This document shows positions 37,261 through 48,185 of a stretch of DNA of 64,000 nt, piece by piece; position 1 is the stretch's first letter; each line of letters starts with the position of its first letter. Origin of the DNA: Dermanyssus gallinae (taxonomy: Eukaryota > Arthropoda > Arachnida > Mesostigmata > Dermanyssidae); contig QVRM01006023.1 of NCBI GenBank assembly GCA_003439945.1, positions 1 through 64,000 on the forward strand, read 5' to 3'. Both the position numbers and the translations under genes were made by a program. Under the pieces are notes generated by a model. It saw only the letters and a program-made list of their open reading frames with translations. It was not told the origin of the DNA and did no database searches.

Positions 37261-37560
37261 CACGTTGAATTTCCTGATTTCCTAAAGCCACATCTGCGCA
37301 TGTTGATTTACTTCTGACGACAAAGAAAGCTTTTTCGGCTGTAGGTACGTTCTTCGCTTAACCGTATATTCGCCGACACCAGCTCTTAATTGTAATAAAG
37401 AGGCACTGCATACCGGTGTTTTTTTTAGAGAGCTATCTGGAAATTCAGTACGCAGACACGGACACCACTGCAGAAAACTTGTGTTCAAATGTGGGCCGGT
37501 AGTGTGGGGCGCCAACCTACTAAAAACTAGTTACGCCCCATGCCTGCACCCGACCGGGAA

Positions 37561-40096
37561 CTGCATAAGCACAGCTTCAAACAATTGAAGGGGTAAACAG
37601 TAGAAAAACTAACCTATCCGGAGTTGCCCCGATCTATCATATAAAAACGGTTTTTATTCTCTTTGGGGCACAGCCAAGATGTTCTCAATAGTACGATATT
37701 CTCAATAGAACATGAAATGGAATGCAGTGTCATTTAGCCTGCCAAATGTCGAGAATTATATTATTTTCTTTCTTTTTTTCTATTTGGGTCTTCCTACAAG
37801 CGGCGTCGCTCAATTGATTTTAAGTTTCAGGGGACTGTACTAGCTAGAATGAGTACAACCGCCGTGCTGAATTTTCTATAGACTATTGTGACATCGGCTA
37901 TTAGCTCCGCTCTGTCGCTGGCTGTGGGCAATGTGGTTGGCGGCAACACTGGAGCTGCAACTAAAGCTATGGACTCATCCAACGACAAAATGCGGCCCTT
38001 TCTTGATTCCTGTGAGCCGCATTTGTTTGACATTAGTTGGGCTATGTTGTGCGAACCCTTTCTGCTGCCAGACGTATCTGGGCTGTGTCTCCATATTTCC
38101 CGCCCAGATTGAGATTGTGCGGTACACATAGGCCAAGACTCTCTTCATGTGTAGTGTGTCCAGGGTTACCTTTCATGGCAGGTCACTGATATGTTTCAAC
38201 GTCCAGGAGTACAACTAGTAGCAAGTCCCTAGTCCTAGGTGAAGACTGGAGCAGGGCTTTCCCTTCGGTAACCACCCGCTCTATGGCCAAGAGAACAGAT
38301 TGGCCTTTTTGGAGCTTATATTGTGCCAGTGAGAGAAGGCTGTACCTCTGCAGAGAGTCCCACGCGGAACTCTACTATTGATGACTCTACGATCTTTCGG
38401 CAGCGTGCTAACAAGGCATATAAAAGTTAATCCCTCTCAAGATGAGCACAAGATCGGCTTTCTTCTAAGTCCGGGGGGGGGGAGGGGGGGGTAGTCGCTG
38501 CAGAGTATTCTTGTGACTACGTTAGCCACCACATCCGGAAACTTCGTAAAGAGCACGTTCGGGGTTGAAACCGGAATGTCATTTGGGCCTACCGGTCTAG
38601 TTATGTAGAACATGCATGCACCTACTCGTCGAGATAAATTGTAATTTCCTCTAGGCCAGAAAAATACCGAGTTAAAGTACTACCGAGCGTACGATATTTT
38701 GACAATAATTCTTGTTCTGTTTTGAAGCTCTACTACCAAAGCAAAAACAGTTCTTCTAAAACATTTTAGGTTAGAAGGTGCCACATCACGAATGCACAAG
38801 AACATCTAAGGTCTTGAAAACAAAAGATAGCCTACATAACTTTTAGTTATACCTAAATGTGACTGCCCAATGGCGCCGCTAAAATAAGTTGAACTTCAAC
38901 ATGTGAGCCATAACGGGAAAGTCACACGATTGAACAGATTAGGTCCAACAATTTAGACTGTTTTAAGCAAGAATAATGTCCAAACTGCCCCTTGCGGAGC
39001 ACACTGACGAGAAGAAAGCAAATGCGGAATACTTAGCTATGTCGCTTGGAGACCGCTGACATAGAGACCTAAAAGCTATGGCTAACGTACCATCCTAAAA
39101 CGTACTGCCAGCAAAATAGCCCGATCTAGGAGCCGCTGCTAAAACTATGTCTCTCTCTATATATTTCCAGATACTGCCCAATTCGATTGGCTCATAAGCT
39201 TGAACATACTAAAAATGGCAAACGATACATCGTGCACGCCTTTGTTGACACTGTGTTTGGCAGTCAGCAACAATTCGGCGCACAGTCGACTCTTCACGGG
39301 GGACTTCACTTCGTACAGCCACCAAGATTCGGGGAACAGGACTTTGTACCTCGCTAACTGATGCTTAAACAGCAGTGCCCCAAACCTAATGACAAACAAC
39401 TCTCTCTCTCTCTCTCCCGATGACGGAACGACGTTAATAATATTCTTCTGAGACTACTCGAAAGTGTGCAGGGACAGATTTGCTAAGTTTGTGCTCAGCA
39501 GGGGCCACTTGTGTCGGCGAAGAAGACCGGTGTCGACGAGGTTGTCGGTCGAAGTTGACTGGCAACGTGTGATCGACCTAATTCTGCCTCGTCTACGACA
39601 TTCAGCGTTCGTTCGGATGGGGGAGGACTTACATACAAGCGAGGCTAGGGCCAACCAACAAGGCTTGCGTGGTTGTGGTAAAATCACTTGTAGGCTCCTA
39701 CCAGCAGTACAGCAAGCGAGCAGGCAGGATGTCTGGCTGGCCTGCATGTTGTTCAGGCCCGATCACGGCGGGGGCTGCGCTCATGCACGGCCGTGCATGG
39801 CCTTTGCGGCCTGTTCGATCAGGCCAACAGACAGACAGACGGGCAGACAAGTGCCGCATTAAGGCCGAACAGAGTTAGTTGGCGGCGGCGCCGACGGTGT
39901 CAGCAACGAGCTCCGATATCATGACCAACACGATCGATCATCCATTCGCCCGTCTCCAATAGAGCTGTTCTATTCAGCGCAGACAGCGCACCGTCGTCAC
40001 CGTTATTCGTTCTTCTTCTCACAGGCCGCCCGACAAAAAAAAGCTCATCACGTGCAACATTGAACATAATTACTACAGACGAGACTCCAATTGACT
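37561..40096. other. Unassigned DNA
   Basis: Frames at 37827-38131 and 39454-39862 overlap on opposite strands and show no domain. A G-rich run with a single A lies at about 38474-38491, and (TC)n at about 39403-39417. Confidence 0.4.
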
Positions 40097-40113
40097 ATAT
40101 ATATATATATATT

Positions 40114-40184
<71 letters not shown>
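40097..40184. repeat. Compound (TA)n microsatellite
   Basis: Alternating T/A with TTGAC and AAATA interruptions; the word TTGACTATATATA occurs twice. Confidence 0.95.
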
Positions 40185-40185
<1 letters not shown>

Positions 40186-41171
40186 CAAAGACATATTAGA
40201 TTGATGCAAAACTTCTTACCGTTTTGGTATCCATTTGCTTCGAAGACCGCCAACGCCCTCCGTGCAACATCAACATGGAGAAAGTAAGATACGTCTCTAC
40301 TATAGAGTGGCCATTACTGCGTCAGACGGTAGGCTCCATTTTGGCACCGAACGCTTAGTTGCTTTCTGTGAAAGAGGCCAAATAAATTTAAAAAAATCAT
40401 GTGAAAGTGCTCATTTGGAGTGTTTTACTGTACGAATCGCAAAAATTCCAACACTGCTGTAGCTTTTCGAAACGTTTCCACCATCTTCGGGGACGGCTGA
40501 ACCAAGGGACGGACCTACAGAAATAGTTTGCCGAGTTACGATGCAGTTAAGCAGGTTCTACGACGTCAGGCATTTTAAAATAGAATATGGCCTTGCTATA
40601 GATTGTAACAGATTGTCTGTAAAAGAGTAGGTCAATAAAACGACTGATGATAGCTCTGACGCCGATCTTGACACAGGTTAGAATTATGTAATTAATAAAC
40701 ACTGTAAGAAGAACACAGAACTAGTACAAGAGTAAATTAGTCATATGCATTCAAGCGGTCAAAATGCTTCCTCAAGTTTTTTTCTAATTTTAGAACAACT
40801 GAAACAGGGTTTAATAGTTACTAGGTGTAGCTATTAATGAGACAACATTTTTCTGCCATGTTTTAAACTTTGCTTTTTCTTTCCGTTTTTGAAGCAATCA
40901 TCTAATTGTGCTTTCGTTTGCGTTTGACATATCACTTTAGAAAAGGGCAGCCGCTCAAACTCGATTTGACACCCCGGTGCTTGCCAAGTGTCACGACTGA
41001 GATCGATAGAGGCTTTTTTTTAGAATCAGGATATCATGTCCTCAATAAAGACGTTAGTATTGTATCAGACCGCTACCACCTCATGAGATGTTCCTAGCAT
41101 TCGGAACGCACAAAGCAATCGCGCTTGCAGAAGCTCCTCTTACACGAATAAAAGTATTTTAAGCTGGACCA
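40185..41171. other. Unassigned DNA, possibly the 5' part of the LINE relic that follows
   Basis: A plus frame at 40906-41097 lies just upstream of the zinc-knuckle relic but has no recognised domain. Confidence 0.35.
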
Positions 41172-41400
41172 TGTTGCTGCAAACTGGCGTCACACAATCA
41201 AGCATACAAACAGTGCGCTAAATCTGGCAACCCTGGTGAAAATTGCACAAACGAAGGCACATGCATCAATTGTAAGGACCCACACACATGGTTCTCTGTC
41301 TAATGCTCACTTCGTGCATGCGAAATTGAAAAGAGAAAAGCCTTTATGGAATTCGGGTGGTTGCGCAGGAGGTCACCAGAAAGCTTCTTAATGCCACATC
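41172..41400 (+). mobile_element. LINE ORF1 zinc-knuckle relic
   Basis: From 41172 the plus frame reads CCCKLASHNQAYKQCAKSG and continues to a second knuckle, CTNEGTCINCKDPH. A stop at 41301-41303 is followed in frame by CSLRACEIEKRKAF. This is the CCHC-type nucleic-acid-binding tail of LINE ORF1 proteins (usually CxxC-x4-H-x4-C, then CINC-x3-H-x5-C, then a basic helix). Some cysteines are replaced and the stop breaks the frame. ORF1 coats LINE RNA for transport and integration. This relic may or may not belong to the same element as the domain at 41.9 kb. Confidence 0.65.
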
Positions 41401-41946
41401 TCTGAAGGTCGTTGACTCCGCTCTGAGTTTAACCCATCTTTTGACAATCAGGGGGCTCTTGACCGCCCCCTGTCACATCCGACACATCAACGTACGCTTC
41501 CGTAGTTCAGCCAATGGCCGTTGAGATGTTGTCAGACCTTGAATTGTGAGTTAGCACGTCAAGTGTTACATCCATTCCGAAGAAAGTGGGTAAACCGGCC
41601 ATGAAGTGTCTCCCCAAGCCATACAAGTTATTCTATTATGAGAGCACTTAATTATATTTGTTTAAAAGCTGCAACCTATTTGAGCACTCGATGCACTGCC
41701 CCCACTGTTGACAGCCATAAAAGCTGTTGTTCGTTTTACTGTATTATAATAAATTTGTTTTAATTTAGTAATTATATTTAAAAAATGATGTTTGCACATA
41801 CCTATATTGAATATTTTCTAATAATAAAAGCTAGAAATATATCGTTGGCGGAGAAAGATTAGCTCTTTTGGGGGTTTCCGGAAACGCTACTAACATGCCT
41901 GGCATGAGGCAAGAACTACATTCGACAAAGCTTGATTCCTTGTTAA

Positions 41947-42480
41947 CCCTGGATTTGTATTACTAAAACTTGCAGTATGCAAAACGTGAGTCATGCGGCT
42001 TTTAATGGCACAATAGCAAGGGCCCTGAGGACGGCAGGCTACCCAAGCACGTTGGAACCAGCTGGACTTACCAGAAATGACGGCAAGGGTCCCCACGGAA
42101 TGACTCTAATCCCTTTTGAACGAGGCCGGACCCTTATATGGGACGCCATCGTGACCGACTCACTTTTTCCCTCATTGGTTGGTTTTGGTTCACCTAAAGC
42201 TGCTCACGCCGCGACCCTAGCAGAAAACAACAGGGTGGACAAATACGTTACACCGACAAGAGCCCATAACTTCACCCCAGTGGCTTTCGAGACCTTAGGA
42301 CCACTGGGCCCCCTGACTGAGAGACTACTTACTAAACTGAGCGAAAGTTTAAAAATAGCTACTGGGGATAAGAGAGCCGTACAGTTCTTACGCCAGAGAC
42401 TTTCCATTGACGTCCAGCGGGGCAACGCAATCTCAATTTTGGGATCGTTTGCCGAGTGGTGCAGACCAGGGCTGTTCTAG
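41947..42480 (+). mobile_element. RT-linked nuclease-like C-terminal LINE domain, copy 1 (open, but missing a key Asp)
   Basis: An open frame (first ATG at 41977, 167 codons; the frame opens after a stop at 41944-41946) matches the C-terminal region that follows RT in a group of invertebrate LINEs. Visible blocks are LEPAGLTRNDGKGPHG (residues 26-41), FERGRTLIWDAIVTDS (47-62), RVDKY (86-90), FTPVAFETLGPLG (99-111) and FLRQRLSIDVQRGNA (near the end). The pattern RPDG, WD, K-x-x-KY resembles a PD-(D/E)XK or restriction-like endonuclease; that is my inference. Here the Asp of RPDG is His (42094-42096), so catalysis would be lost. The RT part is absent upstream. The tail RPGLF before the stop recurs in copy 3. 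Confidence 0.7.
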
Positions 42481-42761
42481 GCTGAAAATTAACAGTTTAC
42501 CTACACAAGATTGTAACACGAATTGATGAATAAAACATGAGTGGGTCTACCACACATTAAATGGTGATTCTAACTGTTCTGAGAGAGCTCGCCAACGAAC
42601 CAAATCGTCATCTTGATCCCATCAGTTTAGACACGGTTGCTCTTATATGCCTTGAGACCGATACAAAACCTGACGAGACGAACAACCAGACGCATCGACG
42701 AGCTTTGCGCTTTCTCGCCCAATGAGATGGACGATAAGGAGAAAATATATTTTTGCAATGA

Positions 42762-42765
<4 letters not shown>
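42481..42765. other. Unassigned DNA
   Basis: Short spacer between copy 1 of the nuclease-like domain and a (TA)n tract; nothing recognised. Confidence 0.4.

Positions 42766-42802
<37 letters not shown>
42766..42802. repeat. (AT)n microsatellite
   Basis: Alternating A/T with one AAAT interruption. Confidence 0.92.
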
Positions 42803-42803
<1 letters not shown>

Positions 42804-43245
42804 CAGAAGTTACCGATTGTATTATATACTCTTTAGTATACTTTTCCATCCTAAATTCGCAATTTTGTTGCACTATCGTACAATTTCTAGATTTCATTTC
42901 GAAGACGTTATTAGCTCGTGCGAGTAGTAAGACCTCTTAAATTAGATTTCAACTTCGGATTCAACAGGCATGAATATAGGGGGTGGTTCAAAGGAGTACA
43001 CATTTTCGCCAAAAACTGCCATTCATTGTTTGTAATTTAAATATATAATGAACACATTAAATTTGAATTTGTTTAATCGCATATGGTGCAAACACGACCA
43101 AACTAATGTAAGCAATGTACGGTCTGCATTGCTTCAAGGAGTATTCCTAGATTTTTTATGTCATTTGCCAATAAATGGTGAGCCTGATGGCCGCACAGAA
43201 AATCGCAGTTTTTATATTAGTAGACTATGTGGCAGATTGATCCAC

Positions 43246-43270
43246 GTATATATATATATATATATATATT
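43246..43270. repeat. (TA)n microsatellite
   Basis: About 24 bp alternating T/A. Confidence 0.9.
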
Positions 43271-43326
43271 TACCTTTGCTATGTTAGCACTTTGGAGTGG
43301 ACAATTGTCTTCGCGCGAACATGTGG

Positions 43327-43580
43327 TCACGGGTTTTCTAACCAAGGGTTCGTCCAGTTCGACAATGTGCTCCGAACAGACGCAGCATTTTCTCGTTGAA
43401 TGCCGATTAACAGTCTACGACGCAAGAATTCGGATGCTCTTGAGTCTGGAAATGGTTTCCAGTTTCGACCAGGGGAATTTTGAAGTGGACTATAGAGTAT
43501 ATTGGCTACGATCAGATAGAAATCGACAAGCGCAGATGTCTCAATCAACAGGACGCATTGTCGATCTTCATGCGGTATGA
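43327..43580 (-). mobile_element. RT-linked nuclease-like LINE domain, copy 2 (C-terminal end only)
   Basis: On the minus strand the frame ends in SEFLRRRLLIGIQRENAAS and then TNPWLENP before a stop at 43327-43329. This aligns with FLRQRLSIDVQRGNA and CRPGLF in copy 1 and with IHSGNAASVRATL in copy 3. The N-terminal RPDG and WD blocks are not found upstream on this strand; the mariner and its (TA)n flank begin only about 100 bp away. A truncated relic. Confidence 0.6.
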
Positions 43581-43672
43581 ATGAAAGCATGCACTTCTGC
43601 CATAACTTTAGCTTAAATCCTGGAAGAGATAACAGGAAGATGGAAATCAAATTACACGAGAAACACACACAC

Positions 43673-43677
<5 letters not shown>

Positions 43678-43737
<60 letters not shown>
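43678..43737. repeat. (AT)30 microsatellite flanking a mariner
   Basis: 60 bp alternating A/T; its last TA is the target dinucleotide of the mariner that follows. Confidence 0.95.
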
Positions 43738-43740
<3 letters not shown>

Positions 43741-45026
43741 GTAGTTCAATACGTTCTTAGAATGAAAACCAAGAATTTTCCAAATCATGTTTTTAAATTT
43801 ATCTTATTCGATATACTCCCCGAGATGCTCAATACACTTTTCCCACCAAGATTTCAGAGCTTTTATACCTCTTAAGTAGAATTCCGCGTCTTTAGACTGA
43901 AAATAGGCATTGACAGCAGCTTTAACCTCTTCATTGCTGGAAAAACGCTTTCCACCGAGACTACTCCTCAAATGTCCGAAGAGGAAATAATCAGAGGGGG
44001 CCAGGTCTGGAGAATAGGAAGGTTGTTCAATAAGTTCGAACCTCAGTTGGGCCAGTTTTGCCGATGCTTGCCGGGACTTGTGTGCAGGAGCATTGTCCTG
44101 GTGAAACAGGACAACCTTCTTCTGCAAAGCGGGCCGTTTCACGATGAGTTCTTGCTAAAGGCAGTCCAACAGTCTTGCATAATATTCTCCTGTGATCGTT
44201 TTACCGCTCTCAAGGTAGTCGACCAGCATTATTCTACGTTGGTCTTCAAAAACTGTAGCCATCACCTTTCCGGTCAATGCCGTTGTCCGCACCCTCTTCG
44301 GAGGTCCTTCATCAGGTGCACACCATTGGCAAGATGCTTCTTGGGTCTCGGGAGTGTAGTGATGGACCCAGCTTTCATCGACGGTCATGATTCTGCGCCA
44401 AAAATCCGACGGATTGTTCGACATCTTGGCCAAATTTCGCTGTGAAGCGAAAACAGGCGCGTTTTTTGGCCTTGGTTGAGCAAATGCGGCAGCCATTTTT
44501 CTCTGAGCTCTTTTATCTTCAAGTTTTTGTATAGGATAAAATGCACACTACCTAAACTAATTCCTAATGCCTCCGCTATCTACTTAATGTTCATTCGCTT
44601 ATCTGTGCCAACGATGTTTCGCACTTTCTCTATGTTTTCCTCATCAGTTGCCGTTTTTTGGCCTCCTGGACGTAGTTCATTCTCGGTGCTCCTGCGACCT
44701 CTTTTTAACACATTAATCCAGTTGGAAACAGTGCTAAAACATGGCGCAGAGTCACCGTACGTCTCGTCCAACCCAATTTTTACTTGGGTCGCATTCCAAC
44801 CTTTGAAATAAAAATGCTTGATAACCACTCGAAACTCTATTTTCTTCATTTTTAAAAACCACGCCGATACGTTGCACGGGAAAAGCTATCAAACGAAATC
44901 GCAACGGCCAATCACCATAATATTTTGAGTGCTAGCTGTCGAAAAGTTGCAGTTCCTAATAGCGGTGGAAGCGCGCCAAAATTCGAATTCTAAAAAGCTC
45001 ATTCTAAGAACTTATTGAACTACCTG
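43738..45026 (-). mobile_element. Nearly complete mariner transposon (copy 2), 1289 bp
   Basis: The left end begins CAGGTAGTTCAATA. The right end, read inversely, begins with the same 14 bases, and the inverted repeats run for 28 bp with a single mismatch at position 15. Both ends are flanked by TA (43736-43737 and 45027-45028), the mariner target duplication. Length and a minus-strand transposase spanning nearly the whole interior fit a canonical mariner. The matching TIRs suggest it is younger than copy 1, although its gene is broken. Confidence 0.95.
43804..44849 (-). pseudogene. Mariner transposase pseudogene (copy 2), full length but interrupted
   Basis: The frame starts at 44849 (MKKIEFRVVIKHFYFKG) with an N-terminal helix-turn-helix DNA-binding region. 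The span to 43804 equals about 348 codons, the usual mariner length. A TAG at 44580-44582 interrupts the second helix-turn-helix. A frameshift follows near 44455-44470, and a second in-frame TAG lies at 44155-44157. The catalytic triad is complete: TVDESWVHHY (first Asp), FHQDNAPAH (second) and PDLAPSDYFLFG (third), with exactly 34 residues between the last two, the D,D34D signature of mariner. Transposase would bind the TIRs and cut and paste the element; three lesions prevent this here. Confidence 0.92.
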
Positions 45027-45028
45027 TA

Positions 45029-45349
45029 TATGCCGCTTGACCTTACAACTTTACCTTGTCAAGTACTAAACACTCCTAGTAATATTTTATAGTGAAGCAA
45101 TAGTCAAGGCGTATGTTACATGATTAACTTTAGTTCTGACGTTCTTTTAAAATTAGTATTTACTTACTTTTCCTTCTCGTTGTTGGTTTACCTGACCCGG
45201 GGTATTATACTCTACCAGGAACGTACTCTTACCATTTTCTTCATGTCAGATTGTATTTAGCTCACGCTGTCTCAACCATGCTTTGAAAAATAGCGATCGT
45301 ACATAGAACTTTTTCCGGGAGTACAAAGACTTAACTTACTTCAAAACGG

Positions 45350-45353
<4 letters not shown>
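45029..45353. other. Unassigned DNA
   Basis: Flank of the mariner; no repeat or coding similarity seen. Confidence 0.4.
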
Positions 45354-45400
<47 letters not shown>

Positions 45401-45440
45401 TTTAAATAAATATATATATATTTTTTAATAAATATATTAT
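45354..45440. repeat. (TA)n, T-run and AT-rich tract
   Basis: Alternating T/A to about 45391, then thirteen T, then AAATAAATATATATA-type sequence. Confidence 0.9.
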
Positions 45441-45952
45441 CTTTATGTGGTCTATAATAATCTCCCACCGCTCGACCTGCTCTACTTGCTGAGCGTTGCC
45501 ACGCTGGGCTTTCAAATCACTCGGAATATTATTCTCTGTGATGTTTCTTCTCCCTTTGTTCCCTTGTTTCGTAGGACCCCGAGACGTGCCACAACATGCT
45601 GTGTGATGTGTTTATGATATGTGATATTTCATGATTGACTAAAAGTATTTTTATGGCTGTTCATGACTGACAGCAAATCCTTTTTTATTCCATTTATTAT
45701 TAGACACATTTTTTAGAGAACTAAAGCATTCTATTATGCAGTTTATATACTAAACCACGTGTTAAATCTTAAATAAAAAAATAAATATATATATACCTAC
45801 TAGATGCATGTGCAGGTATGTATAGACATCTCGCCTTTGCGTACGAGAGAAAAATACGAGAGAAAAATGCCTTTACGCACACACGAAACAGGTAGTGTGG
45901 GACTCGATGCCGATGTTGTTGGGTGCCACGAAAAACCTCTTACCAAAAGGCT
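45441..45952. other. Unassigned DNA
   Basis: No recognised features; one short AT run near 45783-45796. Confidence 0.4.
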
Positions 45953-45959
45953 TCAGGAA

Positions 45960-46490
45960 GAGGCGAGAGGCTGGAATGGATTCTTATTACTTGAACCCCT
46001 ACCTCTCCTTTTAGGCTGAGGGGGCATAGTTGACATGGCGGTTTGTACCATATTTTTCGTTTGATGATGATCACGGCAAAATCTTTTATGATGTTTCAGC
46101 CGCTGGTGTCGTACGAGAGTAACTGCGCCATTTGCTTGCATGTTATAGGGAGCGGAACGCCGCACATATTTCGAACGTGTTTCTGGCGTCGTCTTTTTCT
46201 TCTGAGTTACAGAGAGTGCATACTGGCGATGGAGCGCGTCCGACATTGTGCTGGCATTTTTTGAAGATGCCGTGGCCCGTAATAAATTGGGTCAGCAGGT
46301 TTCCGCCTCTTGAAACATTTCCTCATATCTGGGATAATGAAGCGGAGCCAGAAACCCGGCTGGCCCGCCTGGATCTCCACCCATCTTTTGTTCCATGCGT
46401 CGAATATCTGACGTCGTGGATCATCCTGAGAAAGCCAATAGTTGGCTTGACGGAATGCGGTCTCTATAACTCGTAGGTCCCACCAAATCT
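45960..46490 (-). mobile_element. LINE 3' end relic (C-terminal zinc region)
   Basis: Read on the minus strand, DAWNKRWVEIQAGQPGFWLR (about 46350-46410) corresponds to the linker after RNase H in R1/I-type LINEs. After a frameshift near 46300 the strand gives LTQFITGHGIFKKCQ and then VCTLCNSEEKDDARNTFEIC (46160-46215). That is the LTQfLTGHG plus CxxC-H/C C-terminal motif of these elements, with the usual His replaced. Related in type to the 3' end at 27.6 kb on the plus strand. Broken and 5'-truncated. Confidence 0.7.
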
Positions 46491-46535
46491 GCTGCGTTAA
46501 TACTTAGATCACAGTAGTGGACGTAGATGTGTATA

Positions 46536-46564
46536 TATCGATATGTATATATATATATATATAT
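46536..46564. repeat. (TA)n microsatellite
   Basis: Alternating T/A with ATCGATATG interruption. Confidence 0.85.
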
Positions 46565-46731
46565 TCTTACTGAATTTTACATCTACAACAAACAATTAAT
46601 TGTAATCTCTGGACTAAAGATAAAAAATACGCCTTTTGCATTACTCACTATGCATCGTCTCGTAACTAAACCTGCGGCTCGCAAAGTCTGAGTTGGTGAC
46701 CATTTTTTGCGTCGCATATGCATAGATGTGT

Positions 46732-46752
46732 ATATATATATATATATATATA
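46732..46752. repeat. (TA)n microsatellite
   Basis: About 20 bp alternating T/A at the 5' edge of the LINE relic that follows. Confidence 0.88.
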
Positions 46753-46764
46753 GACACTAACCAG

Positions 46765-47519
46765 GGATCATGATCTGTCAGTATATGGACAACCACTCAA
46801 ATTAGTTAGCCACTCCTCGTATCTAGGCGTCACACTAGCCCCCGGGCTTTCTTTTAGCAGACATATCGAGGAGATACAAGCAAAAGCTACGTCTGCAATG
46901 TTTTTGTTAGGCAATATGCACGATGTGGACGTAAAAACAGCCATAAATTGCTTTCAAAAAATAAATCAAAGTACTCCCTGTAGCCACATACTGCATTTCC
47001 ACAATTGCACCATATCTGACCCTCAGCCATTTAAAAAGTCTAGACAAGCTAAAAGCCAAATATGTTAAGCGTGTTTTGCGGCTTCCAAAGTGCGCGTCGG
47101 CAACACTTGCCTTAGAGATGTGCGGAGAGAGAACACTTATTGAAGACCTAGGACTTAGTAACACACCATTTACACCGCATATTCTAGACTCATATCGAGC
47201 CTACAGAAAAAACAGAAATTTAAAATTTGTAGCTGAGAATTATACTGATGGCCCATCCTTTTCTTCACGTAGATGGAAAGGAGCCGTGCAAAGGAACCGC
47301 TCGCTAATCTGCCGAATAACCTGGCACGGGTACCACCATTACATATGCATGAAGCCAAGCTGTTTTATTATTGAAGAATGTGTTTGTAGCTTTTGCGGAG
47401 AGTTTGATATTGGACGCTATATATACTTGTGTGCCCAGAAATTTGCGGAAAGTCCTTATCATTTAAAGTTAAATTTATATTGTAAGAGCAAAAAGTCACA
47501 TTGTGACACCTTGTGAAAA
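46765..47519 (+). mobile_element. LINE 3' end relic with a preserved C-terminal frame
   Basis: The first part reads SYLGVTLAPGLSFSRHIEE (46817-46873) followed by QAKATSAMFLLGNMH, the post-RT region of a LINE polyprotein. After a frameshift, a stretch of about 183 codons stays open from 46965 to the TGA at 47514-47516. Its content includes LDKLKAKYVKRVLRLPKC, MCGERTLIEDLGL, TDGPSFSSRRWKGAVQRN, TWHGYHHYIC and finally CVCSFCGEFDIGRYIYLC, a CxC-x2-C cysteine cluster like the zinc-binding end of other LINE proteins. The phrase YLG-LAP-SFSRHIE also occurs in the minus-strand relic at 25.1 kb. The RT core is missing. A host exon is unlikely given this context. Confidence 0.7.
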
Positions 47520-47628
47520 TTGAATCAACCGTCTATCAATTTTGTGGTGAAATAAATGCTAAATTGAATATATAGACACTTATCTATGCATATGCGGTCG
47601 TCCGTGCATCCTTGACTCCCCAGGCGTC

Positions 47629-48051
47629 TGCGCGGAAGACGGCAGACGTCCAGACGGATTGACACTTACACCATTCGAGCGAGGCAAAATGCTGGTTTGG
47701 GATGCAATCGTTACCGAATCCTTAGCCCCTTTTATGGTCGGTGGCGACGCATCCGAAGCTGGTTATGCAGCCCATCTTGCGAAGACTAGAAAGTTGAGAA
47801 AATACTCATAAATCGGGTATCCCCACGAATTCTGCCCTCTCGCGTTCGAAACCCTGGGTGCTCCTGGCGTTCGGACCAAGCAGCTGATCCGCAACGACGG
47901 CACCTTGCTAAACCTGTCATCCGGTGATAACAGGTCGTCGTCCTTTTTTTAACAACCTCCGCATCTTGACATACATAGCGGAAACGCTGCCTCCGTTCGG
48001 GCCACACTTCTGAAGTGGTCTCGGCCTGGCCTCATCAAAACGGACGCGTGA
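47629..48051 (+). mobile_element. RT-linked nuclease-like LINE domain, copy 3 (intact RPDG, one stop)
   Basis: From about 47632 the plus frame gives [18 protein letters not shown], with RPDG at 47647-47658. Next are LVWDAIVTESLAPFMVGG (WD at 47698-47703) and KTRKLRKYS (K and KY near 47791-47805), where a TAA interrupts at 47809-47811. The same frame continues with FCPLAFETLGAPG and SSGDNRSS. After a frameshift at a T-run (about 47945-47952) it ends in IHSGNAASVRATL and SRPGLIKTDA with a TGA at 48049-48051. The candidate catalytic residues Asp, Asp and Lys are all present here, unlike copy 1. It lies 110 bp after another LINE end, so two LINE tails are nested or adjacent. Confidence 0.7.
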
Positions 48052-48149
48052 CAGTCACAATGCGCGCCTATTAGGCGCATTGGCTTAGCTAGCCTATTGT
48101 GATGTCTGTAACATATACCTAATGTATTATACGAAAAATACATTTCAAA

Positions 48150-48152
<3 letters not shown>

Positions 48153-48182
<30 letters not shown>
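48153..48182. repeat. (TA)n microsatellite flanking the foldback element
   Basis: 30 bp alternating T/A ending in the TA target dinucleotide. Confidence 0.95.

Positions 48183-48185
<3 letters not shown>

Noticed and set aside
43680..43737. Poly-Tyr/Ile frame over the (AT)n tract
   Set aside because: Pure artefact of the dinucleotide repeat; the same applies to similar frames at 1.98, 42.8, 48.2, 49.3, 56.1 and 62.7 kb.
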